A stretch of 64,000 nucleotides of DNA, from the NCBI RefSeq assembly GCF_025465255.1, contig NZ_JAODNI010000026.1, positions 1-64,000 of the forward strand, in the 5' to 3' direction. The stretch is from Pseudonocardia sp. Its GTDB lineage: Bacteria; Actinomycetota; Actinomycetes; Mycobacteriales; Pseudonocardiaceae. Positions 45,942-55,486 of this stretch are shown here, one piece after another (within the stretch, counting starts at the first letter, position 1; each line of letters begins with the position of its first letter). The translations under genes were made by a program, and so were the position numbers. The notes beneath the pieces were generated by a model. That model did no database searches and was not told where the DNA came from. It was given only the letters and a program-made list of their open reading frames with translations.

Positions 45942-46832
45942 TCAGCGGCGGGCCCGGGCGCGGCGGGAGGCGAACCAGGCCGACGCCGGTGGGGTCCGCA
46001 TGAGCAGCACGCCCGCGATCCCGAGCACCACCGGCGCGAGCACGACGGCGAGCGCCGACGGGTCCCCCAGCACCCCGGGCAGGTTCAGCAGCATGATCAC
46101 CGAGAACACCGCCGTCAGCACCGTCGCGGTGACCCGGGCCCAGTTCCGGCCGATGAACGCGACCACGGCGAGGACGATGTAGACGAGCGCGAGCAACGCG
46201 ATGAACGCGAGCAGCACCCGGACCGCCTGGACGAGCTGCTCGAACGTCAGCGTGGACTGCGCGAGCAGCCCGTCCAGGCCGATCTCGGGCGGGAACATGT
46301 CGCGGGTCAGCGGGACGGTCATCCCGGCGATGCCGAGGATCAGGAACGGCAGCGCCGCGAGGATCATCAGGACCATCCCCAGGGCGACCGACGCCGGCCG
46401 GCGCGGCGCCTCGGGCTCGGCGACCATGCCCGCGGGGGGCGGGGACCAGCCGCCGTAGACGTCCGTGCCGCCGTACCCCGCCTGCTGCGGGGGCGCGTAC
46501 GGCTGGGGGTAGGGCTGCTGCGGCGCGCCGTACCAGCCGCCCGCCTGGGGGCCGTAGGGGTTCTGCGGGTACTGCGGGTAGTGGCCGGTCGAGGGGCCCG
46601 ACGAGTTGTAGGGCACGTTCCAGCCGGGCGGGGGGCCTGACTGCGCGGGCCGGGGGTACTCCGGCGGTGCGTCCGGCACCGGGGCGGTCTGCTCCGCGGT
46701 GGGCTGCTCCGGGGTCGGCGCACCCTCGTCCCGGCTCCCGGACGACCCGGTCGCGGCCGTCGACCCGTCCCGGGGCCCGTCGGGCCCACCCTCGGGGGTC
46801 GGACGGTCCTGGGGTTCCGACGGCGTGCTCAC
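45942..46832 (-). CDS. Membrane protein with Pro/Gly/Tyr-rich N-terminus
   Basis: This is a 296-residue protein. Residues 1-140 are disordered and rich in Pro, Gly, Gln and Tyr ([20 protein letters not shown]). Residues 145-290 contain four transmembrane helices, among them [19 protein letters not shown] and [21 protein letters not shown] do not recognise a characterised family. It lies before hemL and after the DUF4282 protein, all on one strand. GTG start at 46832. Confidence 0.62.
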   Translation of the reverse strand: MSTPSEPQDRPTPEGGPDGPRDGSTAATGSSGSRDEGAPTPEQPTAEQTAPVPDAPPEYPRPAQSGPPPGWNVPYNSSGPSTGHYPQYPQNPYGPQAGGWYGAPQQPYPQPYAPPQQAGYGGTDVYGGWSPPPAGMVAEPEAPRRPASVALGMVLMILAALPFLILGIAGMTVPLTRDMFPPEIGLDGLLAQSTLTFEQLVQAVRVLLAFIALLALVYIVLAVVAFIGRNWARVTATVLTAVFSVIMLLNLPGVLGDPSALAVVLAPVVLGIAGVLLMRTPPASAWFASRRARARR

Positions 46833-46873
46833 GGCGCCACCGTAGGACCCGGGCCGTCGGGGTGTCCACGCGG

Positions 46874-47419
46874 TCAAGGGCGGCGGTGCACGTCCTCGGA
46901 CATCCGCACGATCGCGTAGTAGAGCTCGAGGGTCACGCGGAGCAGCACGAGGTAGAAGAACGCTGCCAGACCGCCCAGCAGCAGGGCGGCGACACCGACC
47001 GCCGGGCTCCGGGCGAAGCCGACGATCACGGCGCCCACCCAGCCGAGCGCGAGCACGATGATCCCGACGATGTAGACGACCTTCACCACCACCGGCGTCG
47101 CGAACGTGGTGAAGCTGAAGTCGAACAGGGCGGAGAAGAAGCCGCGGGCCTCCCCCTGCGGGCCCGCGACCGGCGGGGCGCCGTACGGGCTCTGCGGGGG
47201 ATACCCGGCCTGCGCGTAACCGGCCTGGGGGTAACCGGCCTGGGGATAGCTGCCCTGGCCGTACTCGCCCTGGCCGTAGCCCTCAGGGGGTCCGTAGCCG
47301 CCCGGGGCGGCCTGACCGTAGCCGGGTGCCTGGCCGTGACCGCCCTCGTACGGCGGCGGCTGCTGCGCCCCGCCGTCCCAGCCCTGGCCGCTTCCACCGG
47401 ATGACGGGTCGTGGCTCAT
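46874..47419 (-). CDS. DUF4282-type membrane protein
   Basis: This is a 181-residue protein. The first 85 residues are Gly/Tyr/Gln/Pro-rich with short repeats ([19 protein letters not shown]). The rest carries two helices and the family-like segment [21 protein letters not shown] and a C-terminal amphipathic part [17 protein letters not shown]. Function is unknown. ATG at 47419. Confidence 0.75.
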   Translation of the reverse strand: MSHDPSSGGSGQGWDGGAQQPPPYEGGHGQAPGYGQAAPGGYGPPEGYGQGEYGQGSYPQAGYPQAGYAQAGYPPQSPYGAPPVAGPQGEARGFFSALFDFSFTTFATPVVVKVVYIVGIIVLALGWVGAVIVGFARSPAVGVAALLLGGLAAFFYLVLLRVTLELYYAIVRMSEDVHRRP

Positions 47420-47505
47420 CGGACGCTTTCCCCTCGGTCACCGGCCTCCGCCGCGGAGACCCTCGGATCAGGGGCGCAGCCTAGTGCGTGGCCGCCGCCA
47501 CCGGA

Positions 47506-48480
47506 TCAGTCCAGCCCGGGAGCGACCTCGGCGGCCCAATAGGTGAGCAGGAAGTCCGCGCCCGCGCGACGCAGCGAGGTGAGCGTCTCGTGGATCGCCC
47601 GCTCGCGCTCGATCCAGCCGTTCGCGGCGGCGGCCTCGAGCATCGCGTACTCGCCGGACACCTGGTAGGCGGCGACCGGGACGTCCGCGGTCTCGGCGAC
47701 GGTCCGCAGCACGTCCAGGTAGGGCAGCGCGGGCTTGACCATGACCATGTCCGCGCCCTCCTCGAGGTCCAGCGCGAGCTCGCGCAGCGCCTCGCGCAGG
47801 TTCGCGCCGTCCTGCTGGTAGGTCTTGCGGTCGCCCTTGAGCTGGGACTGCACGGCCTCGCGGAACGGCCCGTAGAAGGCCGAGGAGTACTTCGCGGTGT
47901 AGGCGAGGATCCCGGTGTCCAGGTGCCCGGCGGCGTCGAGCGCCGCCCGGATCACGCCGACCTGGCCGTCCATCATGCCGCTGGGGGCGACGACGTGCGC
48001 CCCCGCCTCGGCCTGCGCGACACCCATCGCGGCGTAGATCTCCAGCGTGGCGTCGTTGTCCACCGCGCCGTCGGCGTCGAGCACGCCGCAGTGGCCGTGG
48101 TCGGTGAACTCGTCCAGGCACAGGTCCGACATCAGGACGGTGGCGTCCCCGACCTCCGCGCGGACGTCCCGCAGTGCGACGTTGAGGATCCCGTCCGGGT
48201 CGACGGCACCCGAGCCCGTCGCGTCGTGCTTCTCCGGGACGCCGAACAGCATCAGCCCGCCGACGCCCGCCGCCACCGCCTCGGCCGCGGCCTTGCGCAG
48301 CGAGTCCCGGGTGTGCTGCACGACCCCCGGCATCGAGGAGATGGGCACCGGCTCCGCGGCGCCCTCCTTGACGAACAGGGGCAGGATCAGGTGGCGGGGC
48401 CGCAGGTCGGTCTCGGCCACCAGCCGGCGCAGCGCCGGGGTGGAACGCAGCCGGCGCGGACGTTGGACGGGGAAGGCCAT
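47506..48480 (-). CDS. hemB: Delta-aminolevulinic acid dehydratase (porphobilinogen synthase)
   Basis: This is a 324-residue enzyme condensing two 5-aminolevulinates. The two active-site lysines are in [16 protein letters not shown] and [11 protein letters not shown]. The metal site reads [15 protein letters not shown]: two of the three zinc cysteines are kept and the middle one is Asp, an intermediate type. Length and flanks are normal. It lies apart from rex-hemACD, separated by the vWA-like gene on the opposite strand. Confidence 0.96.
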   Translation of the reverse strand: MAFPVQRPRRLRSTPALRRLVAETDLRPRHLILPLFVKEGAAEPVPISSMPGVVQHTRDSLRKAAAEAVAAGVGGLMLFGVPEKHDATGSGAVDPDGILNVALRDVRAEVGDATVLMSDLCLDEFTDHGHCGVLDADGAVDNDATLEIYAAMGVAQAEAGAHVVAPSGMMDGQVGVIRAALDAAGHLDTGILAYTAKYSSAFYGPFREAVQSQLKGDRKTYQQDGANLREALRELALDLEEGADMVMVKPALPYLDVLRTVAETADVPVAAYQVSGEYAMLEAAAANGWIERERAIHETLTSLRRAGADFLLTYWAAEVAPGLD

Positions 48481-48568
48481 CGCTCCAGGGTACGACCGGG
48501 CGTCGACCTGCCGGCGCCGACGTGGGCCCGGGAGCGGGGCTGCTCACCCGATACGGCATCCTGCGTGC

Positions 48569-49333
48569 GTGACAAAGCCGGGACGCACCGTCATCGCCCT
48601 CCTTCTCGATCGATCCAGTTCCCTGAAGCCGGTCCGCGACGACGTGCGCGCCGGGGTCACGGACCTCCTCGCCGCCCATCGCGACCAGGACGGCGAGCTG
48701 CTCGTCAGCGTCGTCCGCACGGGCCGGAGGTTCACCGCCCCCAAGCCGGCCGCGGACGTCCGCGCGCCGCGCCTGCACGGCGGCGGCACCGCCGCGGTCC
48801 GGGACGCCCTCGGCGGCCTCGCCGCGGACCTCGGCGCCACGCTGGCCGCCATGCCGGAGGAGGAGCGGCCCGCCCGCATCCTCGTGCTCACCGTCCGCGG
48901 CACCGCGGACGAGGGCAGCGCCACGTGGGGTCCGGACGAGCTCCGGGACCTCGTCGCCACCCAGGAGCGCGACTACGCCTGGGAGTTCGTCACCGTCACC
49001 ATCGGGCACCACGCCGGCCTGGCCCCGTGGGGTGCCGGGCACCGCAGCATCGGCGCCGCGCCGACGTCGGAGGGCGTGCGCGCGGGCCTCGCGGCGGCGT
49101 CGGCGTACCTGGCCCGGGCGCGGCAGACCGGCCCGTGGGAGCCGGTCGAGGGGATCTCCGAGGCGGAGCGGATCGCGGCGTACCCGCCGGAGCTGCACGC
49201 CAGCGAGGCGCGGACCGAGATGATCCCCGTCGTCACGGCCGAGGCCCTGGCGAAGGCGGACGCGGAGCAGGCCGCCGAGACCGCCCGCCGGCGCTGGTGG
49301 AACCTGCTCCGCCCGGCGACCGCCAGCTCCTGA
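48569..49333 (+). CDS. vWA-like protein
   Basis: This is a 254-residue protein with a von Willebrand A-type fold. A MIDAS-like LLLDRSSSLKPVRDDV (DxSxS) is at residue 13 and GGGTAAVRDAL supplies the Thr. The third MIDAS aspartate, usually in a TDG turn, is replaced by TVRGTADEG. The C-terminus is helical and Ala/Glu/Arg-rich. Function is unknown. GTG start at 48569, 88 bp from the divergent hemB. Confidence 0.66.
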   Translation: MTKPGRTVIALLLDRSSSLKPVRDDVRAGVTDLLAAHRDQDGELLVSVVRTGRRFTAPKPAADVRAPRLHGGGTAAVRDALGGLAADLGATLAAMPEEERPARILVLTVRGTADEGSATWGPDELRDLVATQERDYAWEFVTVTIGHHAGLAPWGAGHRSIGAAPTSEGVRAGLAAASAYLARARQTGPWEPVEGISEAERIAAYPPELHASEARTEMIPVVTAEALAKADAEQAAETARRRWWNLLRPATASS

Positions 49334-49380
49334 CCCGCTGCTGCGCGCCCGACCGCCAGGCCGGTCGCCGCACCGGTGCC

Positions 49381-49421
49381 TGAGTGGCTCAAGCGGCGCA
49401 GGGTGGTGCTTGAGCCACTCA
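49381..49421. repeat. 14-bp inverted repeat
   Basis: TGAGTGGCTCAAGC (49381-49394) and GCTTGAGCCACTCA (49408-49421) are exact complements with a 13-base loop. The right arm also forms its own small palindrome. It lies between convergent genes, upstream of a true terminator, and resembles the hairpin at 28154 in its TGAGTG start. Confidence 0.65.
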
Positions 49422-49453
49422 AGCGCCGGGGCCGGTCGGCCGCCACCCGCACA

Positions 49454-49494
49454 CGAGAAGGGGCCGCTCCCCGAGGGGAGCGGCCCTTTTCGTG
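49454..49494. terminator. Bidirectional rho-independent-type terminator
   Basis: GGGCCGCTCCCC (49461-49472) pairs perfectly with GGGGAGCGGCCC (49475-49486). AAGG before and TTTT after give A/T tracts on both sides, the best classical terminator in the window. It serves the vWA-like gene and hemD, which face each other. Confidence 0.85.
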
Positions 49495-49501
49495 CTCAGG
49501 C

Positions 49502-51043
49502 TCAGCGGCGGCGGGCCTTGGCCTTCTTCGGGGGCGGCAGGGCGCCCTCCGCGCGCAGCCGCGAGGCGTGCGCGGCCAGGGCGTCGACCAGGGCCGGGAC
49601 CCGGGCGTCGTCCGGCTGGACGTCCACCCGCAGGCCGAACTCCCGCGCCGTCTCGGCCGTCGCCGGGCCGATGCAGGCGACGAGCGTGCGGGCGTGCGGC
49701 TTGCCCGCGATGCCGACCAGGTTCCGCACCGTCGACGACGAGGTGAAGCAGACCGCGTCGAACCCGCCGGTCTTGATCGCCTCGCGGATCGGGGCGGGCG
49801 GCGGCGCGGCGCGGACGGTCCGGTAGGCCGTCACGTCGTCGATCTCCCAACCGCGCTCGGTCAGGCCGGCGGCGAGGGTCTCGGTGGCGATGTCCGCCCG
49901 CGGCAGCAGGACACGGTCCACCGGGTCCAGGATGTCGTCGTGCGGCGGGAAGATCTCCAGCAGCCCCTCGGACGACGAGGTCTGGGACTCCTCCACGTCC
50001 GGCACCAGCTCGGGCACGATGCCGAAGGCGCGCACCTTCTCGGCGGTCGCGGTCCCGACGCAGGCGATCTTCACCCCGGAGAACGCACGGGCGTCCAGGC
50101 CGAACTCGGCGAACTTCTCCCACACCGCGCGCACGGCGTTGGTGGAGGTGAAGACGACCCACTGGTAGCGGCCGTCGACGAGGCCCTTGACGGCCCGCTC
50201 CATCTGGGTGGGCGAGCGGGGCGGCTCGACCGCGATGGTCGGGACCTCCTCCGGGATCGCCCCGTGCATGCGCAGCCGGTCGCTCATCACGCCCGCCTGG
50301 TCCTTGGTGCGCGGCACCAGGACCCGCCAGCCGTAGAGCGCCCGGGACTCCCACCACGACAGGTCCGCGCGACGGGCGACCTCCTCGCCGACGGTCAGCA
50401 CGAGCGGGCCCTCGAGGTCCCCGGCGGCCGACGGCATCGACGCGAGCGTCGTCGCCACGGTCTTCTGGGTGGACTCGGTGCCGTGCGCGGTAACCGCGAC
50501 CGGGGTGTCCGACGGGCGGCCGTGCTCGGTCAGCGATGTCGCGACCTCGGCGAGGTGCGCGGCGGCGGCGTGCAGCACCAGGGTGCCCGGCGCGACGGCC
50601 AGCTTCGCCCAGTCCAGGCCCGCCCGGACGTCCGCCTCGATGTGCCCGGATCCCAGCGGGACACCGGCGTAGGCCGGCACCGCGGTGCCGGCCGGAACGC
50701 CCGGGACCACGTCGAAGGCAACACCCTCGGCGGCGACGGCCTGCGCCTCGGCCACCACGGCGTCGACGGTCAGCGGGTCACCGGAGACCAGCCGGACCAC
50801 CGCGCGCCCCGTGCGGGCCTCGGTGAGCAGGTCCCCCGCCACGTCGGCGGGCTGGCCCACGGCGGGCCTGACCTCGGCGCCCTCGGCCACCAGGCCGAGG
50901 ATCGCGTCGGGCACGTCCGGGTCGGTGATCACGAGCGGCGCCCCGGCGAGCGCCTCGCGAGCGCGCACGGTCAGCAGCCCGGGATCGCCGGGGCCACTGC
51001 CCACGAACGCGATCCGGCCGGGGGTGGACGTTGCCTGGCTCAT
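49502..51043 (-). CDS. hemD: Uroporphyrinogen-III C-methyltransferase / uroporphyrinogen-III synthase fusion
   Basis: This is a 513-residue two-domain protein. Residues 1-245 are a SUMT/CobA-like methyltransferase ([51 protein letters not shown]). Residues 250-510 are the HemD synthase ([59 protein letters not shown]). The SUMT segment differs from the textbook RLKGGDPFVFGRG, so methyltransferase activity is not certain. A C-terminal Lys/Arg tail is present. ATG overlaps hemC by 4 bp. Confidence 0.9.
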   Translation of the reverse strand: MSQATSTPGRIAFVGSGPGDPGLLTVRAREALAGAPLVITDPDVPDAILGLVAEGAEVRPAVGQPADVAGDLLTEARTGRAVVRLVSGDPLTVDAVVAEAQAVAAEGVAFDVVPGVPAGTAVPAYAGVPLGSGHIEADVRAGLDWAKLAVAPGTLVLHAAAAHLAEVATSLTEHGRPSDTPVAVTAHGTESTQKTVATTLASMPSAAGDLEGPLVLTVGEEVARRADLSWWESRALYGWRVLVPRTKDQAGVMSDRLRMHGAIPEEVPTIAVEPPRSPTQMERAVKGLVDGRYQWVVFTSTNAVRAVWEKFAEFGLDARAFSGVKIACVGTATAEKVRAFGIVPELVPDVEESQTSSSEGLLEIFPPHDDILDPVDRVLLPRADIATETLAAGLTERGWEIDDVTAYRTVRAAPPPAPIREAIKTGGFDAVCFTSSSTVRNLVGIAGKPHARTLVACIGPATAETAREFGLRVDVQPDDARVPALVDALAAHASRLRAEGALPPPKKAKARRR

Positions 51044-52029
51044 TGTTGAACTCCCGATCCAGCGATTCTCTCGGCGCCCGGCCCCTGCACGTTCGGCAGG
51101 TCGTCGGCGCCCATGTCGAGCAGCTCGAGGGCGAGCGCGGCCCCGAGCTGCTCGGCGTTGTCCATGTCTGCGGTACCGGAGGCGCGCAGCAGCGCCCCCG
51201 TGGTCGTGCCGATGATCGCGCGGAGGGACAGCCGGTCGACGATGACGTCGTTCCCGGCTGCGTCCTCCACGTAGTCCGAGACGACGTCCGCGAGCGCACC
51301 GATGGGTGCGCTGCAGCCCGCCTCGAGTGTGGCCAGCACGGAACGCTCGGCGGTGACCGCCGCGCGCGTGGCCGCGTCGTCCAGCGACGCGGCGAGGAAG
51401 CGGGCGAGCTCCTCGTCGCCGGCCCGGCACTCGATCGCGAGTGCACCCTGGGCGGGAGCGGGGAGCATCTGCAGCGGGTCGAGCAGCTCGCTCGCCTCGT
51501 CGACGCGGCCCAGCCTGCGCAGCCCGGCCGCGGCGACGACCACCGCGTCCAGCTCGCCGGACCGCACCTTCCCGATCCGGGTGTCGACGTTGCCCCGGAT
51601 CGGCACGATCTCGAACCCCAGCCCCAGCGCGGCGAGCTGGGCCGAGCGCCGGGGCGACCCGGTCCCGATCCGCGAGCCGGCGCCGAGCTCACCGAGCACG
51701 CGGCCGTCGCGGGCGACGAGCGCGTCCCGGGGGTCCTCCCGGACCGGCACCGCGACGAGCGTGAGCCGCGGGTCCGGTTTGGTGGGCAGATCCTTGTAGG
51801 AGTGCACGGCGACGTCCACCTCGCCGGCGACGAGCGCCTCACGCAGGGCGGACACGAACACCCCGACGCCCAGCTCGGCGATCGGCGCGAGCGAGCGGTC
51901 CCCGGTGGTGCTGACGTTCACCAGCTCGGCGGGGCGCCCGGCGGCAATGATCCGCTCGGCGATCATCCCGGACTGGGCGACGGCGAGCGCGCTCGGCCGG
52001 GTGCCGACGCGCAGCGGTGTGACGCTCAT
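51040..52029 (-). CDS. hemC: Porphobilinogen deaminase (hydroxymethylbilane synthase)
   Basis: This is a 329-residue enzyme polymerising four porphobilinogens. The dipyrromethane-cofactor cysteine is in [17 protein letters not shown] near residue 240. [14 protein letters not shown] and [14 protein letters not shown] are standard N-terminal blocks. ATG start at 52029 overlaps the hemA stop by 4 bp in the rex-hemACD operon. Confidence 0.96.
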   Translation of the reverse strand: MSVTPLRVGTRPSALAVAQSGMIAERIIAAGRPAELVNVSTTGDRSLAPIAELGVGVFVSALREALVAGEVDVAVHSYKDLPTKPDPRLTLVAVPVREDPRDALVARDGRVLGELGAGSRIGTGSPRRSAQLAALGLGFEIVPIRGNVDTRIGKVRSGELDAVVVAAAGLRRLGRVDEASELLDPLQMLPAPAQGALAIECRAGDEELARFLAASLDDAATRAAVTAERSVLATLEAGCSAPIGALADVVSDYVEDAAGNDVIVDRLSLRAIIGTTTGALLRASGTADMDNAEQLGAALALELLDMGADDLPNVQGPGAERIAGSGVQQ

Positions 52030-53417
52030 CGGCCTCGCTCCAGGGTCTGCGCGGGCGGCTCGAGCGGCGCCTCGAGCGCGCGGGCGACGTCCGCGCCGGT
52101 GAGCTGCTCGGCGGTGCCGGCGACCGCGGCGGGCTTGGTCGGGTCCAGCTCGAACAGGGTGCGCAGCGCCGCGGCGTAGCTGTCCCCGTCGGGTCCCTCC
52201 GCGAGGCGCTTCACCTGCACGGTCGGCGTGTGCAGCAGCTTGTCCACCACGCGGCGGACGGTGCGCCCGAACTCCTCGCGCACGCCGTCCTCGAGGTCAG
52301 GGAGGCGCGAGGTCAGGCGCAGCAGCTCCGCGTCGACGACCTCGGAGGCGCGCCGGCGCAGCGCGGTGACGGTGGGGGTGACCTCGGCCGAGCGCTGCGC
52401 GGCGAGGTAGCTCTGGGCCTCCTCCGCGACGAGCTCGCGGGCCGACGCGACGGACCGGCCGACGCCGGCGTCGCCACCGAGGCGGCGCTGCAGCGCGATC
52501 AGGTCCACGACGGTGACGCCCTCGACCCCGGCGATCGCCGGGTCGACGTCCCGGGGCAGCCCCAGGTCGCAGACCACCAGCGGGCGTCCGGCGCGGCCGG
52601 TCATCGCCGCCTCGACGGGCGCGAGCTCGACCACGGTGCCGATGGCCCCGGTGCAGGTGACCATCAGATCCGCCTGCGCGAGCTCGGTCTCCAGGTCCTC
52701 GAGGAGCCCGGCGCGGGCGGGGGTGCCCTGCTCGGCGGTCTTCTCGGCGAGCCGCTCGGCCCGCTCCGCGGACCGGTTCAGCACGATGATCTCGGCGGCG
52801 CCGGCGCGGCGCAGGTGAGCCGCGGCGAGCGCGCCCATGGCCCCCGCGCCGACGATGACGGCCCGCGTGCCGGAGAGGTCCTGCCCGAGACCCGCGGCCG
52901 CGTCGGCCAGCGCCTCGGAGACGACGGAGGCCCCTGCGGCGTCGATCCCGGTGCTCGCGTGCACCCGCTTGCCGACGCGCAGCGCCTGCTGGGCCAGCTC
53001 GTGCAGCACCCGGCCGACGGAACCGACCTCGTCGGCCGTGGCGTACGCCGTGCGCAGCTGGCCCAGGATCTGGGACTCGCCGACGACCATCGAGTCCAGC
53101 CCGGCCGCCACGGAGAACAGGTGCTGCACCGCGGAGCTCGCGTAGTGCACGAAGAGGTGCTCGGTCAGCTCACCGAGCTCGAGGCCGGAGTGCCGGCCGA
53201 GCACCGAGGAGACGTCCGCCAGCCCGCCGTGGAACGCGTCCACGACCGCGTAGATCTCGATCCGGTTGCACGTCGAGAGCAGCACGGCTTCGCTGACGTG
53301 GGGGCAGCGCAGCATCTCGTCGAGGAGCTTGGGCACGTCGTCGGACGAGACCGCGGCCCGCTCCAGCACCTCGACGGGAGCGCTGCGATGGGAGAGCCCT
53401 ACGACAAGGACGCTCAT
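52026..53417 (-). CDS. hemA: Glutamyl-tRNA reductase
   Basis: This is a 463-residue enzyme starting the C5 heme pathway by reducing glutamyl-tRNA with NADPH. The catalytic Cys is in [14 protein letters not shown] (about residue 50). [14 protein letters not shown] and the NADPH fold [17 protein letters not shown] follow. The C-terminal helical dimerisation region is intact. ATG overlaps the rex stop (ATGA). Confidence 0.96.
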   Translation of the reverse strand: MSVLVVGLSHRSAPVEVLERAAVSSDDVPKLLDEMLRCPHVSEAVLLSTCNRIEIYAVVDAFHGGLADVSSVLGRHSGLELGELTEHLFVHYASSAVQHLFSVAAGLDSMVVGESQILGQLRTAYATADEVGSVGRVLHELAQQALRVGKRVHASTGIDAAGASVVSEALADAAAGLGQDLSGTRAVIVGAGAMGALAAAHLRRAGAAEIIVLNRSAERAERLAEKTAEQGTPARAGLLEDLETELAQADLMVTCTGAIGTVVELAPVEAAMTGRAGRPLVVCDLGLPRDVDPAIAGVEGVTVVDLIALQRRLGGDAGVGRSVASARELVAEEAQSYLAAQRSAEVTPTVTALRRRASEVVDAELLRLTSRLPDLEDGVREEFGRTVRRVVDKLLHTPTVQVKRLAEGPDGDSYAAALRTLFELDPTKPAAVAGTAEQLTGADVARALEAPLEPPAQTLERGR

Positions 53418-54241
53418 CGAGGAAACACCGCCGATCCGTTTGCACCGGTCACAACCTGGGGAACGGTTGCGACGCCCTCTTTGATACGCGTGCCCGTGAC
53501 GGCCTGCCTCGGGGGAATCCCCTGTTCGGCCCCGGTCACACCCCCGACGGCCTCCGCACTGCGCCGCGCGACGTGGAACGCGAGGACCTGCAGCTCGACG
53601 GCAAGGTCCACCTTGCGCACCTCGACCTCGGCCGGGACCTGCAGGAACAACGGGGCGAAGTTCAGGATGGAGCGCACACCGGCCTGCACCAGGAGGTCGC
53701 AGACGCCCTGGGCGCCCTGGGCCGGGGTCGCAATCATGCCGATGGTCACACCGCGCTCCGTGCAGATGCGCGGGATGTCCCGGGCGTGCTCGACGAGGAT
53801 CCCGTTGATGTGGATGCCCACCAGGTCCGGGTCCACGTCGAACAGGGCGCGGACCGGGAAGCCGCGGCCGCCGAAGCCGCCGTAACCGGCCAGCGCGTGG
53901 CCCAGGTTCCCGACGCCGACGAGCGCGACCGCCTGCGGGTGGTCCAGCCCGAGCACGCGCTCGAGCTCGTGCTGCAGGGCCGTCACCTCGTAGCCGACGC
54001 CGCGGATGCCGTAGGTGCCGATGTAGGAGAGGTCCTTGCGCAGCTTCGCCGAGTTGACGCCGCTGGCCGCGGAGAGCTCCTCGCTGGACACCGTCTCGGC
54101 GCCCTCCGCGGCGAGCTCGCCGAGGGCGCGGAGATACACGGCGAGGCGGGCGACGGTGGCCTCGGGAATGGACCGGGAGCCCCGCGCGGGGTCCGCTCCC
54201 GGGTCGCCACCCGGGGAGTCGGCCTGCGGCGGCAACGTCAC
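53414..54241 (-). CDS. rex: Redox-sensing transcriptional repressor Rex
   Basis: This is a 275-residue repressor that leaves DNA when NADH rises. The winged helix contains [25 protein letters not shown], with the recognition helix. The Rossmann fold has [19 protein letters not shown], and the C-terminal domain-swap helix follows. N-terminal 20 residues are a Pro/Gly-rich extension and the C-terminus has about 50 extra residues. GTG at 54241. A candidate Rex operator lies 172 bp upstream, consistent with the autoregulated rex-hemACD operon of Streptomyces. Confidence 0.95.
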   Translation of the reverse strand: MTLPPQADSPGGDPGADPARGSRSIPEATVARLAVYLRALGELAAEGAETVSSEELSAASGVNSAKLRKDLSYIGTYGIRGVGYEVTALQHELERVLGLDHPQAVALVGVGNLGHALAGYGGFGGRGFPVRALFDVDPDLVGIHINGILVEHARDIPRICTERGVTIGMIATPAQGAQGVCDLLVQAGVRSILNFAPLFLQVPAEVEVRKVDLAVELQVLAFHVARRSAEAVGGVTGAEQGIPPRQAVTGTRIKEGVATVPQVVTGANGSAVFPR

Positions 54242-54412
54242 GCTGGCGTCTCCTCGGGCATCGGCACGGTACTTCTGGCAGGACTGTTCTCAGACCACTG
54301 ACCGGCGGGTTCTTCCGATCGATGGTCGGCCGGCGGGGTCCCGGCTCCCGTGAGAGGAGCACTGACCGGATGGGCAGGGGCCGCATCGGCAACGGCTCCA
54401 CACGGTAGCCGC

Positions 54413-54430
54413 TCGTGAAGTCGTGCACAA
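54413..54430. promoter_or_regulatory. Candidate Rex operator at the rex-hem promoter
   Basis: TCGTGAAGTCGTGCACAA fits TTGTGAA-N4-TTCACAA with two mismatches, one in each half-site. It lies in the 396-bp gap between the fasciclin gene and rex. That gap (54242-54637) otherwise holds the terminator at 54557-54590 and no convincing frame. Confidence 0.62.
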
Positions 54431-54556
54431 AGTTGCGATCTTGCTCGACGACGTGCTGAGACCCCGGGTCCGCCCGGACGACCGGTGATCGCCTCCCTGA
54501 TGCCGCTCGTCGTCGGGACGTGGTGCAGGACACGCGGCGGGCCGCCCCGGACAGCA

Positions 54557-54590
54557 GGACTCCCGGCGACCGTGCGGTCGCCGGGAGTCC
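54557..54590. terminator. Perfect 16-bp hairpin after the fasciclin gene
   Basis: GGACTCCCGGCGACCG (54557-54572) and its exact complement (54575-54590) with a 2-base loop lie 47 bp beyond the fasciclin stop on the same strand, separating it from the rex promoter region. Confidence 0.78.
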
Positions 54591-54637
54591 GGGGTCTGCC
54601 TTGCCGACACAGAGCGCCCGCGGGCGGGGCGCCGGGA

Positions 54638-55309
54638 TCAGCTGGCGGGCATGAGCACCGAGTCGATCGCGAAGACCGTCGCGTTCGAGGTCGGGATGTT
54701 GCCGCAGACCACGTTCGCGGCCTGGCCGTTGCCACCGGTCAGGGTGATCGCGTCACCGCTGCCGCCGACCTTGACCGTGCCACCCGCGAGCTCGGTGGTG
54801 GTGCCGGCCGCGAGCAGGCCGTCCTTGTCGTAGCGGGTGCCCGACACGTGGTACGAGAGCAGCGCGCCCAGCTTGGCCTGGTCGTTGAGGACCGAGTTCA
54901 GCGTGTCCGCGGGGATCTTCTCGAACGCGATGTTGACGGGGGCGTAGACGGTCAGCGCCGGCGCCGCGTTCAGGGTGTCCGCGAGGCCGGGGACCTTGCC
55001 GACGGCGGTGACCAGGGTGGTCAGCAGCGGGTTGGTCGACGCGGCGGTCGCCACCGGCTGCGGGCCCATCGCGTCGAGCGAGCCGGGCTCGCCGCCCTGG
55101 GGGAGCGCGGAGCAGGACGGGCCGAAGACGTCCGCCGCGGTGGTGACGCCGGTGCTGGCGGCCGCTGCCGAAGCCGGGGCGGACATGGTGGCCGGGGCGC
55201 CGGTCGACGGGGCGGCGGTGGACGGCTGCTCGCTGTTGCTGCAGGCGCCGAGGGTGACGACCAGGGCCGCCGTCGCGCCGAGGGTGGCGAGTCGCTGAGT
55301 CTTACGCAC
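54638..55309 (-). CDS. Fasciclin (FAS1) domain lipoprotein
   Basis: This is a 223-residue exported lipoprotein. The signal sequence ends in a lipobox ([11 protein letters not shown], Cys about residue 23), followed by a Ser/Ala/Thr/Pro linker of about 40 residues. The FAS1 domain (about 85-220) has [15 protein letters not shown] and [14 protein letters not shown], ending [14 protein letters not shown]. Such domains mediate adhesion or protein contacts outside the cell. GTG start has a perfect AGGAGG ribosome site 6 nt upstream. It resembles the MPT70/MPT83 class. Confidence 0.9.
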   Translation of the reverse strand: MRKTQRLATLGATAALVVTLGACSNSEQPSTAAPSTGAPATMSAPASAAAASTGVTTAADVFGPSCSALPQGGEPGSLDAMGPQPVATAASTNPLLTTLVTAVGKVPGLADTLNAAPALTVYAPVNIAFEKIPADTLNSVLNDQAKLGALLSYHVSGTRYDKDGLLAAGTTTELAGGTVKVGGSGDAITLTGGNGQAANVVCGNIPTSNATVFAIDSVLMPAS

Positions 55310-55486
55310 GGTGTTCCTCCTACAAGCCGGTCCGGATTGTTCCGGGCCTGTCACATGGATGTTCGATATCGCGCCGAACCCGGTTCAGAAGATTCGGTAA
55401 CGTTCGGATCACAGTGACGGAAATGCTTGTCCACTGTGGAGCAGACTGGAACGTTCGCCCCGACGGGTGGACCGGTTCGGGCTCTT

